Positions 9,465-17,431 of a DNA stretch of 64,000 nucleotides are shown here, in pieces. The notes under the pieces were generated by a model, which was not told where the DNA came from, did no database searches, and saw nothing but the letters and a program-made list of their open reading frames with translations. The DNA comes from JANQQN01 sp964519665 (GTDB lineage Bacteria; Myxococcota; Kuafuiibacteriia; Kuafuiibacteriales; Kuafuiibacteriaceae): positions 1 to 64,000 of the forward strand of contig CAZFIV010000001.1 in the NCBI GenBank assembly GCA_964519665.1, in the 5' to 3' direction. Made by a program: the position numbers and the translations under genes. Within the stretch, counting starts at the first letter, position 1. Each line of letters starts with the position of its first letter.

Positions 9465-9566
9465 TCCTCTCTGCTCTCCCTCCGGCGCCCCCTGACCTCG
9501 CCTGCCCGGTCGCCACTTCAGCCAATCTGTTAACAAAACGAGACCCAGAGTGTATGCACAGGGAGG

Positions 9567-10010
9567 ATGGCCCGACCCTTTGAACTCCTTCTCCGACTCC
9601 CTGCGGAGCGATTTGCATCCGTTCTTTCCGCCGCCCCAAAGAAAGTTCGGGAAGAGCTCTTCAGACGAGCAGGCATCAAGAACAAGGGTGGCGCGTTCTC
9701 TCTTAAGACCTCGCAGAAGACAAATGCCCGGATAAACCGCCTCTATTCAGCACTGGCTTCGGGCGTCCTGCCACCTGACGAACTAGGCGAAGAGGTCATC
9801 AGGCAGTACCTGTATCACCGACGTGACCTTCTTGCGGAAGCACTCGATTTCCTCGGGGTCGAGCACGACCATGGTCTTACGGACCGTGAGCTTGATTTTT
9901 TTGCTGACCTCGAAGCAGAACGTGCGACGCAGCTTCGCGCGCACCTCCTTACGAAGAATGACGAGGCCGACGTCGACTTGTACCTCGGATTTATGGACGT
10001 CAAAGTCTGA
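9567..10010 (+). CDS. Unknown helical protein, 147 aa
   Basis: I do not recognise this family. The sequence has normal composition and looks genuine. It is predominantly amphipathic helix (RPFELLLRLPAERFASVLS; RRDLLAEALDFLGV; ELDFFADLEAERATQLRAHLL), has no cysteine and no membrane segment. It begins MARPFELL and ends MDVKV. It stands alone on the plus strand within the parS-bearing block, so a role linked to the origin region is possible but only by location. Confidence 0.6.
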   Translation: MARPFELLLRLPAERFASVLSAAPKKVREELFRRAGIKNKGGAFSLKTSQKTNARINRLYSALASGVLPPDELGEEVIRQYLYHRRDLLAEALDFLGVEHDHGLTDRELDFFADLEAERATQLRAHLLTKNDEADVDLYLGFMDVKV

Positions 10011-10332
10011 GACCTATGCCCGAGATGGTTCGTCTACTCCTTCTTCGAGAGCCCCGTCGCGCGGTGCCACGGGCGCGTAGGGGACGACATGCTGTCCATC
10101 GCACCCGTCCCGCGATGGTTGAGCCGTGTCTTCCAAGCGTTCAACGACCACCGACCGGAGGACTCGGATCCAACAATGCACCTCTAGCCGCCCACCGACC
10201 CGATTTGTGTGCTTCAAGGCTCTACGCGTCGCCGAGTCGGTCGCTGCGTCTATGCAGGCCTAAACAAGGACGGGTCGGAGCCCACCAGGGCTCCACTCTT
10301 TATCACGCGGCCCTGTGATAGGTCCCTTTTCT
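10011..10332. other. 322-bp intergenic stretch
   Basis: No convincing coding frame. The only notable structure is the hairpin at 10277-10294. The remainder is likely leader or promoter sequence for the methyltransferase gene, with no recognisable promoter motif. Confidence 0.5.
10277..10294 (+). terminator. Hairpin, possible terminator or leader element
   Basis: GGAGCCC-ACCA-GGGCTCC forms a perfect 7-bp GC-rich stem with a 4-nt loop, followed by ACTCTTTATC. The trailing T-run is weak. It lies 39 bp before the methyltransferase start and could end transcription from the 147-aa gene or sit in the leader. Confidence 0.4.
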
Positions 10333-11415
10333 ATGGTTGAGAGGTCCCATGCGCAGACCTTGCTGTCCGAACAGCACGGCGAGCGAGCGCAGGCGCTCGA
10401 AGCCGCGGTCTTTAGCGCCCTTGCGGTCGATCCTGCCGCGCTGCCCATTCGTCGCCTTGCCGACCGCTACCGGACGTTCTCCGAACGCCTGCTCCAGGTC
10501 GTAGCGGAACCAGGCAACCCTACTGGCGATGTCACGGCCGACCATGACTTGGACACGATTCTACTGTGGGCCATCGTCTATGGCGCTCGCACGTTCCACG
10601 TGACACATCGACTCATCGACATGCTCAAACTCAATCCCGAATCGATGGTCGAAATCGGGGGCGGATGGGGTCCAGCAGCACTCGCATTCGCCCTCCGCGG
10701 CTCCCACACAGCCATCGTGGACGTCGCTCCCCGACAGATCGCCTTTGGCCGTGAATTCTTCGCTCACCTCCAGCTCCCGGCAACCCATCGCTTAACGTCC
10801 TTCCGACCGGACCTCCTCAACGATGCCCACCTTGCCGTCTGGACCTATTCGATCCGCGAGATGACCCCAACGCCGGCGGCGGCCGCCAGGCTACTCATGT
10901 CCTCCCTCGAGGCCATGGCACCAGCAGCCACAATCCTCGTGCTCGAGCCCGGCAGCAAACCATCAAGCCATTTTCTCATGGAGACCCGCGACATCCTCGC
11001 CCGGCACGGCCTCATGCCCTTCGCCCCATGCGCCGCCACCGCGACCTGCAGCCTACGCATTGCCAACGACTGGTGCCATTTCACCTGGCGACTTCCCCTT
11101 GGACCCTTTGCGACTCGGATCGCCGCCTCCGCCGGACGCCGCGCTCAAGAGTTGCATTTCTCTTGGATAGCCATCCGGCGCGCATCAACACCGTCTCCGT
11201 ATCCACGGCTCATCGCCCTTCGACCGCTCAACAAGCAAGGAACTCAGATGAGCCTATGTACTCGCGACGGCCACCAGACGGTCGTGGTTGCCAAGAAAAC
11301 CGCCACCATGACCAACCTCGATCACGATCGGATCGGACAATGCGTTTCACTTCCTGATCCCCTTCCAAGGAGAATCACAGACCCTGCCGACTTTGAGTTT
11401 CCCTACGGCGCTTAA
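10333..11415 (+). CDS. Rsm22/METTL17-family small-subunit methyltransferase-like protein
   Basis: This 360-residue protein belongs to the Rsm22 family of class I SAM methyltransferase-like ribosomal small-subunit factors. The SAM loop is VEIGGGWGPAALAFA at about 107-120. The family block near 230-255 contains PC...C...DWCHFTWRLP. Four cysteines at 233, 239, 248 and 309 (the last in LCTRDG) match the set that binds an Fe-S cluster in METTL17. No TM or signal segment is seen. The GTG at 10315 is an alternative start. The gene is isolated within the parS-bearing block. Its rRNA target is unknown. Confidence 0.78.
   Translation: MVERSHAQTLLSEQHGERAQALEAAVFSALAVDPAALPIRRLADRYRTFSERLLQVVAEPGNPTGDVTADHDLDTILLWAIVYGARTFHVTHRLIDMLKLNPESMVEIGGGWGPAALAFALRGSHTAIVDVAPRQIAFGREFFAHLQLPATHRLTSFRPDLLNDAHLAVWTYSIREMTPTPAAAARLLMSSLEAMAPAATILVLEPGSKPSSHFLMETRDILARHGLMPFAPCAATATCSLRIANDWCHFTWRLPLGPFATRIAASAGRRAQELHFSWIAIRRASTPSPYPRLIALRPLNKQGTQMSLCTRDGHQTVVVAKKTATMTNLDHDRIGQCVSLPDPLPRRITDPADFEFPYGA
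10592..10607. promoter_or_regulatory. Degenerate parS-like site inside a gene
   Basis: CGTTCCACGTGACACA matches TGTTCCACGTGGAACA at 13 of 16 positions, with the left arm intact except for its first base. It lies within the Rsm22-like gene, so it may be incidental. It is listed because it falls between stronger sites. Confidence 0.35.
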
Positions 11416-12094
11416 TGATTCGGCCTACCGTGGTTTGTGAATCAGCTGTGAATCGCGGCCAGCAGAGCTGCCCATCTGGGCAAAAAAGCCTATCGCAATC
11501 AGCAACTTAGCGAGTTTTTCTTCGGCCGCCCGGAATCCACAGGCTCTCCCCGACGCACCTCTCATCGTGCCCTCCTTACCTCGCCACCCGGCTCCCGCAG
11601 AACTCGTTGCTCCACCCAACGCACGCCCAGCAGCTTCCCATTGCCTCCCGACCGCCACCCGATATCCCGCCACCAGCGCCACCCGCCTTGGCCCAGCAAC
11701 ATCGTGTCGTTGCATGGGTTTCCCCCAGATCCTGCCAAAGACTGAAGGAGCGCCACACGTCACTGGTGATCGCGATGCTAAACAAGGCCAATGAGCGACG
11801 ACGGGTGGGCATGCTCCCGTCCCACTCGGGTCCCGTCGACCTGCGGCACGCAACGCCCCGCGGGCCCACCGAATGAGACGCCTAGGCGCGGTTCACTCAT
11901 GCTCGGAGCGCGCGGCCTCCCACCCCCGTAGGTCTCCCAACGTGTTCCGTGAAGACGGCCGATGGGAAACCGACCTATCGGGAGAGGCGTATCCAAAGCG
12001 GCGATGCATTTTCTCTTCCGCTGCGACGGTTGATTGCACAGGCCATCCAGTGGCGTGTTCGGGCAGCGGCGTGTTCGGGCCACGGTCTTGAACT

Positions 12095-12110
12095 CGTTGC
12101 ACGTGGAACA
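12095..12110. promoter_or_regulatory. parS-like site
   Basis: CGTTGCACGTGGAACA matches TGTTCCACGTGGAACA at 14 of 16 positions, with an intact right half. It is in non-coding DNA between the other parS-like sites. Confidence 0.55.
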
Positions 12111-13135
12111 CATCTTTCTCATGCGGAGCCTGGAGATCGGAGCCTCCCTCACAGCCCTACGGCTTCCCCAGCACAACATCACCAGCACGTCCTGACCACG
12201 GCACCTCCCTATGAGAGATCCGACCCATCGCCACTCCGAAAGGACGCGGTACCGCTGTACCATCCCATTTCAGCCGTCACACATCTATCCGAACGGCCTC
12301 GCGACATCTCCAGACCACCTCAGCCAGCGCACCCTCTACGCGACCGGCGCCAGTCAACCGCCCATATCGACGAGTCTCCTTCCCGCCCAATCAACCCTCC
12401 ACACCTCGCCGCGCATCCACTTACCGGCCCATTCCCTTTCAGTCGACCTCTAGACCAGAAGAGCCGCTGCAGCCCCCTTCATGCCAAGCGAACTCAAACC
12501 GTCTGCGCCGGACCTCCGTGGTCACTGGTCCTGACACCTGCAGCACGACCCAAGGGATCCTTCGAAGCCGTCTGCACACCCCGTCAATGTCGTGATCACC
12601 ACGATCAGGCCTCGACCCGATGATCGGAGCAACGTGATCATCCGCCATCAACGTGGCCCACAAGGGCGCGGTCGTTCTAACTTGCCAAATTGTCCAATGA
12701 CCCCGCGAATAGCTCGTTCACTCGACGTGGCCCGCCCGGCCTCCCTCCAAGGTGCCCGCCAGCGTGTACGCAGACGCGGTTAAGGTGCTCATCACTGGCA
12801 GTCGTCCCGCATGGCGGCGGCCAACGCAGCATGCCAACGCGTCGCCGCACGAGGTCAGCTTTGCCACTCCTGGCATTGACCCGCCGGGGCGCCGTCAAGG
12901 CCTACGATCGCCGATGTATCCTTCAAGCCGGGCCTCACGGGACCGATACCGCCAACGCGCCCTACACTCGCCTGAGACCGTGATCCCGTCTGCCGAAGCG
13001 CTCACTCACAGCAGCCACCGTCCGCCGTTCCGAGCGCCAAGCGCCCGCTTGCCCACGAGCCACGCGGTCGAGCGGCCGCGGCGTCCCCTCGCAGAATCAA
13101 AGCCTGCCGGTCCTCGCATTACCTCTAGCGTGCCG

Positions 13136-13298
13136 CCGGGAAGTACGCGCCCGAATTCGTCGCGCCATCTTCGCCCCTGCTCGCTGCGCTCCGCAGGAAG
13201 GAGGGCACCACCCTGTAACCGAGGAGCACGGAAGTGCGGCCCAAGGCCGCGCAGCGAGCCGGTGAAGAGGGCCGGCGAAAACAAGCTGTACTTCCCGG
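13136..13298. ncRNA. Candidate structured RNA, rod-like fold, family unknown
   Basis: A perfect 11-bp outer stem pairs 13136-13146 with 13288-13298 (CCGGGAAGTAC). A perfect 11-bp inner stem pairs 13179-13189 with 13249-13259 (GCTCGCTGCGC). Between them 13163-13176 is largely complementary to 13261-13277. The head contains a GGAA-capped hairpin at 13226-13237 and an alternative GCGGCC hairpin at 13236-13250. Bases 13201-13260 have 22 G and 21 C, unlike the C-skewed surroundings. It does not match the conserved blocks of RNase P, tmRNA, SRP or 6S RNA that I know. A DNA-level inverted-repeat element is an alternative. The strand is undetermined. Confidence 0.45.
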
Positions 13299-13403
13299 GC
13301 GGGAGACTAGCACTATCCTGAGTCGCCCTTCGTTCAATGCATGACTCAAGTGCGCCTTACCGGTTCAGACATCGAGCCGACGCACGGATCCGTAGGCAGT
13401 CAT

Positions 13404-13419
13404 TGTTCCACGTAGACCG
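13404..13419. promoter_or_regulatory. Degenerate parS-like site
   Basis: TGTTCCACGTAGACCG matches TGTTCCACGTGGAACA at 13 of 16 positions, with an intact left half. It is non-coding and 240 bp beyond the 3' end of the HTH/coiled-coil gene. Confidence 0.4.
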
Positions 13420-13508
13420 AGGACTCCGCGTTACGCGTATCCGTAGCGACTTCAATCCACATGGAAGGTCGACCCGAAGCCCCAAAGCTCGTACTGACCG
13501 CGCACCAC

Positions 13509-13524
13509 GGTCGCGCACGCGACC
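13509..13524. terminator. Perfect GC hairpin downstream of the HTH gene
   Basis: GGTCGCG-CA-CGCGACC has 7-bp arms around 2 bases. It lies about 135 bp past the stop of the minus-strand HTH gene, the end of the rpmH-to-HTH run. There is no T-tract, so an intrinsic terminator is uncertain. It could equally be a protein-binding palindrome. Confidence 0.3.
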
Positions 13525-13657
13525 CGCTTCCTGTCATCATTACATGGCGGCGCGAGTTCATGGCCGCTAGAGCGAGTCCAGTGCGACAGCAAATCGATAG
13601 CACTGAGTAGGCGGATAGCCGAACCCTCGAGCGGATCCGGATGCATGCCAAGCACAT

Positions 13658-14260
13658 CTAGTTCTCGGACACGCCCAACATAGCCTCCAGCTCGCCCAGC
13701 TCAGTCAACAAACCGTCGACATCCAACTCACTGCGGTGCGAACTCATGACATCTGCCCACTGCCCATCCGCGGCCGCTCCCATCGTGGATCGGTCACCCA
13801 TGAGCTCCCGCAGCTTAGCGAGTTCATCCGCCATTCTTTGGACAGTCGCCCGCAGTTCCTCTATTTGCGCCGAACGTGCGCGTCCATCTTCCTGGAGGAC
13901 GCCTCGAACTTCGGCGAGCATGACTTCGCGCTCTTCTCGAACGACCTCGAGCACACCTTCCCGAAGGCTCTGCAACTCACTCGCCGTCCAAGAGATCGAG
14001 CCGTCCGCCTCATCCGCCGCTACCGGTGCCAGCCCGACCTGCCGCAGCGGTGGCTCCGACTCAATGGCGACGCCATCTGGCAATTCCATCCCGCGTGCCT
14101 GCATGACTTCAGCCGCCGGGATCCGCATCTCCATCCCATGAGGACTCGGAGCCAAAAACCGCCCGGGGAAGGCACCGTCCCTAATCTGGCGTTGCAGGGT
14201 CCGCTTGCTGACTCCGAGAAGCTCTGCAACCTCGCTCAAGCTGTAGCTCTCGCCCGACAT
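13658..14260 (-). CDS. MerR/excisionase-type HTH protein with coiled coil (RacA-like layout)
   Basis: This 200-residue protein has an N-terminal winged-HTH of the MerR/excisionase type (about 6-53: YSLSEVAELLGVSKRTLQRQIRDG...RIPAAEV). A flexible acidic linker follows (55-90), then a predicted coiled coil (about 93-155, rich in E/R/L heptads). The tail is a short acidic Leu-rich helix (178-200, DVDGLLTELGELEAMLGV). It lies 4 bp after the 77-aa gene and in the same direction as jag, yidC and rpmH, so it is probably co-transcribed. HTH plus coiled coil plus a short tail, located between oriC and the parS sites, resembles Bacillus RacA in layout. No homology is claimed. A transcription factor is the other option. 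Confidence 0.75.
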   Translation of the reverse strand: MSGESYSLSEVAELLGVSKRTLQRQIRDGAFPGRFLAPSPHGMEMRIPAAEVMQARGMELPDGVAIESEPPLRQVGLAPVAADEADGSISWTASELQSLREGVLEVVREEREVMLAEVRGVLQEDGRARSAQIEELRATVQRMADELAKLRELMGDRSTMGAAADGQWADVMSSHRSELDVDGLLTELGELEAMLGVSEN

Positions 14261-14264
14261 AACA

Positions 14265-14498
14265 CTAACGCGCCGCGTTAGTCTTAGAAGCCCTGACCTG
14301 CTTCAAAGACCGCTCTACAGCCCCTCTGTTGCTCGAAAGGTACTCCTCGACCTGCGAGGGTTCCAGCTCCAGATCCTCGAGCGTCCCGAGATAGAGCTGA
14401 TTCTTCTCCGGCGAGTGCCCACTGTTCTCTAGCATCACATAGACGCATGCGGCACCGAACAGCCGGTCCTCCAGGGTCTTCTTCACCATCGTGTCCAC
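14265..14498 (-). CDS. Small protein of unknown function, 77 aa
   Basis: The family is not recognised. The sequence (MDTMVKKTLEDRLFGAACVYVMLENSGHSPEKNQ...) is acidic to neutral and helical, with a basic C-terminus (RSLKQVRASKTNAAR). It lies 51 bp after jag and 4 bp before the HTH/coiled-coil gene, so it is likely part of the same transcript. An internal ATG at residue 4 (14489) is an alternative start. Close coupling suggests it works with the HTH protein. Confidence 0.65.
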   Translation of the reverse strand: MDTMVKKTLEDRLFGAACVYVMLENSGHSPEKNQLYLGTLEDLELEPSQVEEYLSSNRGAVERSLKQVRASKTNAAR

Positions 14499-14549
14499 CG
14501 ACCAGGCTCACGATACCCTCGGCGGCATTCGGTTCCTAGGCTGCTGAGG

Positions 14550-15539
14550 TCACTCGCCCCCGGCTTCAATCTCGTCCCCATCACCGTCGCCGTAATCCTC
14601 GCCCGATTCCGCTGCGCCTTCATCGCCCGGTCCCCTTCGTCTTCGGCGACGACGACGCTTTCGCTTTGCACCGTCTTCTCTCACCGAGTCGGGTACGATG
14701 TGCATCTTCCGGTACAGACCCTCGCCTTCCGACACCGTCTGCACGCCCTCGATCGCCATCACCGTCTTGTGAACCGCTCGCCGATCTCCCGCGGCCATCG
14801 GATGCACGGTGATGACTTTCTTGAGCTCCATCGAACGCTCAGCCAACATCCGCGCCAGTTCAACCAAGGTGGGGTCTAGCTCATCTTCGCCATCACCGTG
14901 GCGGTGACGCGCCATTTCATCGCTGCGCCGCTCCCGGCGCGGTACCGAAGGTACCTCGACGACGATGTGCTTTCGATCGTCTGGGAACCTGTTGACGATC
15001 TTGTTGAGCAAGAACTGGAACGACGGGATGGCCGGAGGCCGACTCTTTCCAAGAGTTTCCGCGACGTCCGTACTCGCATCGTCGACTTCCTCGATGAGGA
15101 CGACGATCTGCTTGTCTTCATCGCGGACCGACACCCGACAATCGATTCCCATACGGGAGGCGAGGCCCTCTGCGACCTCTTTAGCCGCTTCCGCCTTCTC
15201 CGGAGCCGGGCCGACCATCCCTCCGACCACTTCGTCGTCCGCGGTGGATTCGACTTCGCCACCTTCGGCCTCGGTGTCTTCGTCGGAATCCCCCTCGGCC
15301 TCTTCGCCGTCGACCTCGTCTGCTTCGTCCGAATCCTCGATGAATTCGTCTTCGTCCTCTCCGTCGTCAGGAGCCCGCACTCGAATTCGCACCGGTCGCT
15401 TCCCCAGGCCCAGGACACCATCGGAGCCCTCGTCGAGAACCGTGTAATCCAGCTCGTCGGCCTCGATCTCGAGCGCTGCGCACGCCTGATCGACCGCATC
15501 TTCTTCTGATTGCCCCTCGAACTCTCTTATCCTCGCCAT
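14550..15539 (-). CDS. jag: Jag/KhpB RNA-binding protein
   Basis: This is a KH-R3H RNA-binding protein of the Jag/KhpB/EloR family, encoded as usual after yidC. The Jag_N domain is at the start (FEGQSEEDAVDQACAALEIEADELDYTVLDEGSDGVLG). A long Asp/Glu-rich linker follows at about 60-110. Then come the KH region (FQFLLNKIVNRF) and R3H domain (VHPMAAGDRRAVHKTVMAIEGVQTVSEGE). A basic Arg tract and an acidic Gly tail end the protein. The ATG at 15539 has GAGGG six bases upstream and starts where the family does. The upstream in-frame ATG at 15578 adds unlike sequence. The acidic linker and Arg tail are longer than in Firmicutes Jag. Confidence 0.9.
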   Translation of the reverse strand: MARIREFEGQSEEDAVDQACAALEIEADELDYTVLDEGSDGVLGLGKRPVRIRVRAPDDGEDEDEFIEDSDEADEVDGEEAEGDSDEDTEAEGGEVESTADDEVVGGMVGPAPEKAEAAKEVAEGLASRMGIDCRVSVRDEDKQIVVLIEEVDDASTDVAETLGKSRPPAIPSFQFLLNKIVNRFPDDRKHIVVEVPSVPRRERRSDEMARHRHGDGEDELDPTLVELARMLAERSMELKKVITVHPMAAGDRRAVHKTVMAIEGVQTVSEGEGLYRKMHIVPDSVREDGAKRKRRRRRRRRGPGDEGAAESGEDYGDGDGDEIEAGGE

Positions 15540-15661
15540 CGAAGCCCTCATCTCCGAGAGAGGAGCCCGTCCCGCCACCTCTGGGCCGCCCGCAAGCAGT
15601 CTGACCTTTCAGGACGAGTATCGGGCGCAATCTCTTGGATCTCGATCCGCCCGATGAAGCG

Positions 15662-17419
15662 CTACGCTTTTGCTTCCAGCGCGGACGGTGGGCCTTCCGC
15701 GGGCCCAATCGTGCGATTGATAAGATGCTGCTGCCCAATGGTCAACACAGTGTTCGCCAGGATGTACAAACACAGCCCCGCCGGCGCAGCAGAGATCATC
15801 AGGCCGAAGACCAAAGGCATCGTGTACATCATGATCTTCTGCTGAGCAGGATCCATCGACGAAGGCATACTGCGCTGCTGCAGGAACATCACGACGATCA
15901 GCAGAATCGGCAGCACCCAGTATGGGTCTTGAGTCGTCAAATCGGCAATCCACAGGAACGGCTGCTGATACAGGTCTACGGACGCGGACAGAGCCCGATA
16001 CAGCGCAATCCAGATCGGCATCTGCAGAAGAATCGGAAGACAACCACCCGCCGGGTTCACATTGTTCTCCCGGTACAGGCGCATCATCTCCTCGTTCTGC
16101 CGTTGCTGATCGCCCTTGTGCTTCTCCCGAATCTTGTCCATCTCCGGCTTCAGAGCCGACAGTGCCCGCATCGATTTCATGGACCGCTGATTCAGCGGAA
16201 ACAAGACGACCTTCACGAGCATAGTGAGACCAATGATCGAAATACCCCACGAGCCTGTGAGGCTGTGCAGGATCCCGAGAATCCAAAGAAGGGCCGTGCA
16301 GAGCGGCGCCAGATTCAGGCCCCAGAAAATCGTGTAATCGATCGCGCCTTCGAGTTCAGCATTCAGCTGCGACAGCAGCGATGGCTTCTTAACCCCGAAG
16401 AAAGCGTCGAACATGTGCACCTTGAAGCTATCGGGCCCTTTCTGTCGCGGTGCGAGCTCCACCAGCGGCATTTTCATCACTGCTCGCGCCGTCTTCTCTC
16501 TGGCCATCATCTCGCACTCGCTGCCGGTCTCTCCTCGCGCGATGATCGCACCCAAGAAGTACTGCCTATCGATCGCCACCCACTGGACGCTCCCTTGATG
16601 AACGGCTGACTCGTCCTCGAGGCTCTGGTAGTTCACCCGCTCCACGCCGCCGTCGATGAAGCACTGCGTTTGTAAGTGGTCGGGCACAGCGGCCAAAAAC
16701 GACAGGAATCCTCCGGACTGTTCCATCGCTTCATTGGCTTTGAGGGCACTGCTGATCTCCAGCCGGTACGCCTGCTTTTCGGACGTGAGGTTGCGAACCG
16801 TAACCTGCATCCGGATTTCAAAGCTGTTCTCGACCAACTCGAAAACCCGGTCGATTTCGGCTTTGTTGTCGGGGGTCCGGGCCCGAAACACCACTTTGCT
16901 GTCGGTTTCCTCCACGACATCGAATACGAGCCGCTCCGGAACGTCGAAGGTCGTCCCTCGCCCGAAGCTGATCGCGCCCGCCTGACCAAAATGCCCGGCC
17001 TCCAGGTCTTTCAAATCCGCCGTTGCATTCGCCAGGCGAATGAACTCGCGCGCCTCGGAGCGATCCGAAGCCCGTTCGAAATACTCCGTCAGCACGAAGT
17101 TCTCGATCCCGCCGCCGACATTGGTCAGCGTCACCTCGTAAGGGATCGTTTGGTCGTCGACCTCGACCTCGCCCTTGAATGGAAAATACCTCGGCTCCAC
17201 CGCTGCTCGCTTCGCTACGGACGTAGACGCGGTCTCGACCACGACCGCCTCCGGGGGTGCGCCTTCGATCCCCGTCGTGCTGGTCGCCGCCACCAACCCG
17301 TTGCCATCGACCGGCTCCGGCGGGGGCTTCTGCGGGAACATGAACGTCCACGCGACGAGGACGAACAGGCAGACGGTAATCGCGAGGAACAGGCGACGAT
17401 TTTGAGCTTCTTCTTCCAT
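15662..17419 (-). CDS. yidC: Membrane protein insertase YidC
   Basis: YidC inserts and folds inner-membrane proteins, with or without SecYEG. The 585-residue protein has the Gram-negative layout. An N-terminal TM anchor (LFLAITVCLFVLVAWTFMF) is followed by a large periplasmic P1 domain. A C-terminal 60KD_IMP domain has about five TM segments, including GSWGISIIGLTMLVKVVLFPLNQRS and MYTMPLVFGLMISAAPAGL. It lies 12 bp after yidD and precedes jag. Confidence 0.96.
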   Translation of the reverse strand: MEEEAQNRRLFLAITVCLFVLVAWTFMFPQKPPPEPVDGNGLVAATSTTGIEGAPPEAVVVETASTSVAKRAAVEPRYFPFKGEVEVDDQTIPYEVTLTNVGGGIENFVLTEYFERASDRSEAREFIRLANATADLKDLEAGHFGQAGAISFGRGTTFDVPERLVFDVVEETDSKVVFRARTPDNKAEIDRVFELVENSFEIRMQVTVRNLTSEKQAYRLEISSALKANEAMEQSGGFLSFLAAVPDHLQTQCFIDGGVERVNYQSLEDESAVHQGSVQWVAIDRQYFLGAIIARGETGSECEMMAREKTARAVMKMPLVELAPRQKGPDSFKVHMFDAFFGVKKPSLLSQLNAELEGAIDYTIFWGLNLAPLCTALLWILGILHSLTGSWGISIIGLTMLVKVVLFPLNQRSMKSMRALSALKPEMDKIREKHKGDQQRQNEEMMRLYRENNVNPAGGCLPILLQMPIWIALYRALSASVDLYQQPFLWIADLTTQDPYWVLPILLIVVMFLQQRSMPSSMDPAQQKIMMYTMPLVFGLMISAAPAGLCLYILANTVLTIGQQHLINRTIGPAEGPPSALEAKA

Positions 17420-17431
17420 GAGGTTGCGGCT

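Larger units (their letters stand above)
8655..9566. other. 912-bp non-coding stretch with two parS-like sites
   Basis: No frame here resembles a protein. The best candidates are Arg/Pro/Ser-rich and run across palindromes. The stretch holds the perfect parS palindrome at 8706-8723 and a second at 9449-9464. From here rightwards the plus strand becomes C-rich: bases 9481-9540 have 26 C and 12 G. Confidence 0.6.
11416..13657. other. 2.2-kb gene-less tract, strongly C-skewed
   Basis: This is the longest stretch without a recognisable gene. Open frames exist on both strands but are Pro/Arg/Ser-rich, mutually overlapping and unlike known families. From about 11.5 to 13.1 kb the plus strand is extremely C-rich: bases 12361-12420 have 31 C and 7 G. 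It contains parS-like sites at 12095 and 13404, the structured element at 13136-13298 and a hairpin at 13509. No transposase, tRNA or CRISPR was recognised. Confidence 0.6.

Noticed and set aside
9235..9495. 86-codon frame beginning KQIALVMIVGVQS
   Set aside because: After about 15 plausible residues it becomes Arg/Gly-rich and runs across the parS-like site.
10016..10318. 100-codon frame beginning MPEMVRLLLL
   Set aside because: It is Arg/Pro-rich without recognisable structure and overlaps the hairpin at 10277-10294.
11425..12623. Several 70-220 codon open frames on both strands
   Set aside because: They are Pro/Arg/Ser-rich, overlap one another, match no family, and follow from the C-rich, stop-poor composition rather than coding selection.
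13136..13298. SRP RNA, RNase P RNA, 6S RNA or retron msr-msd as identity of the structured element
   Set aside because: The conserved blocks of SRP helix 8 and RNase P are not present, no reverse transcriptase is nearby, and the 6S central bubble does not fit. A local CCCTGTAACC resembles an Alu-domain motif but is in the wrong structural context.
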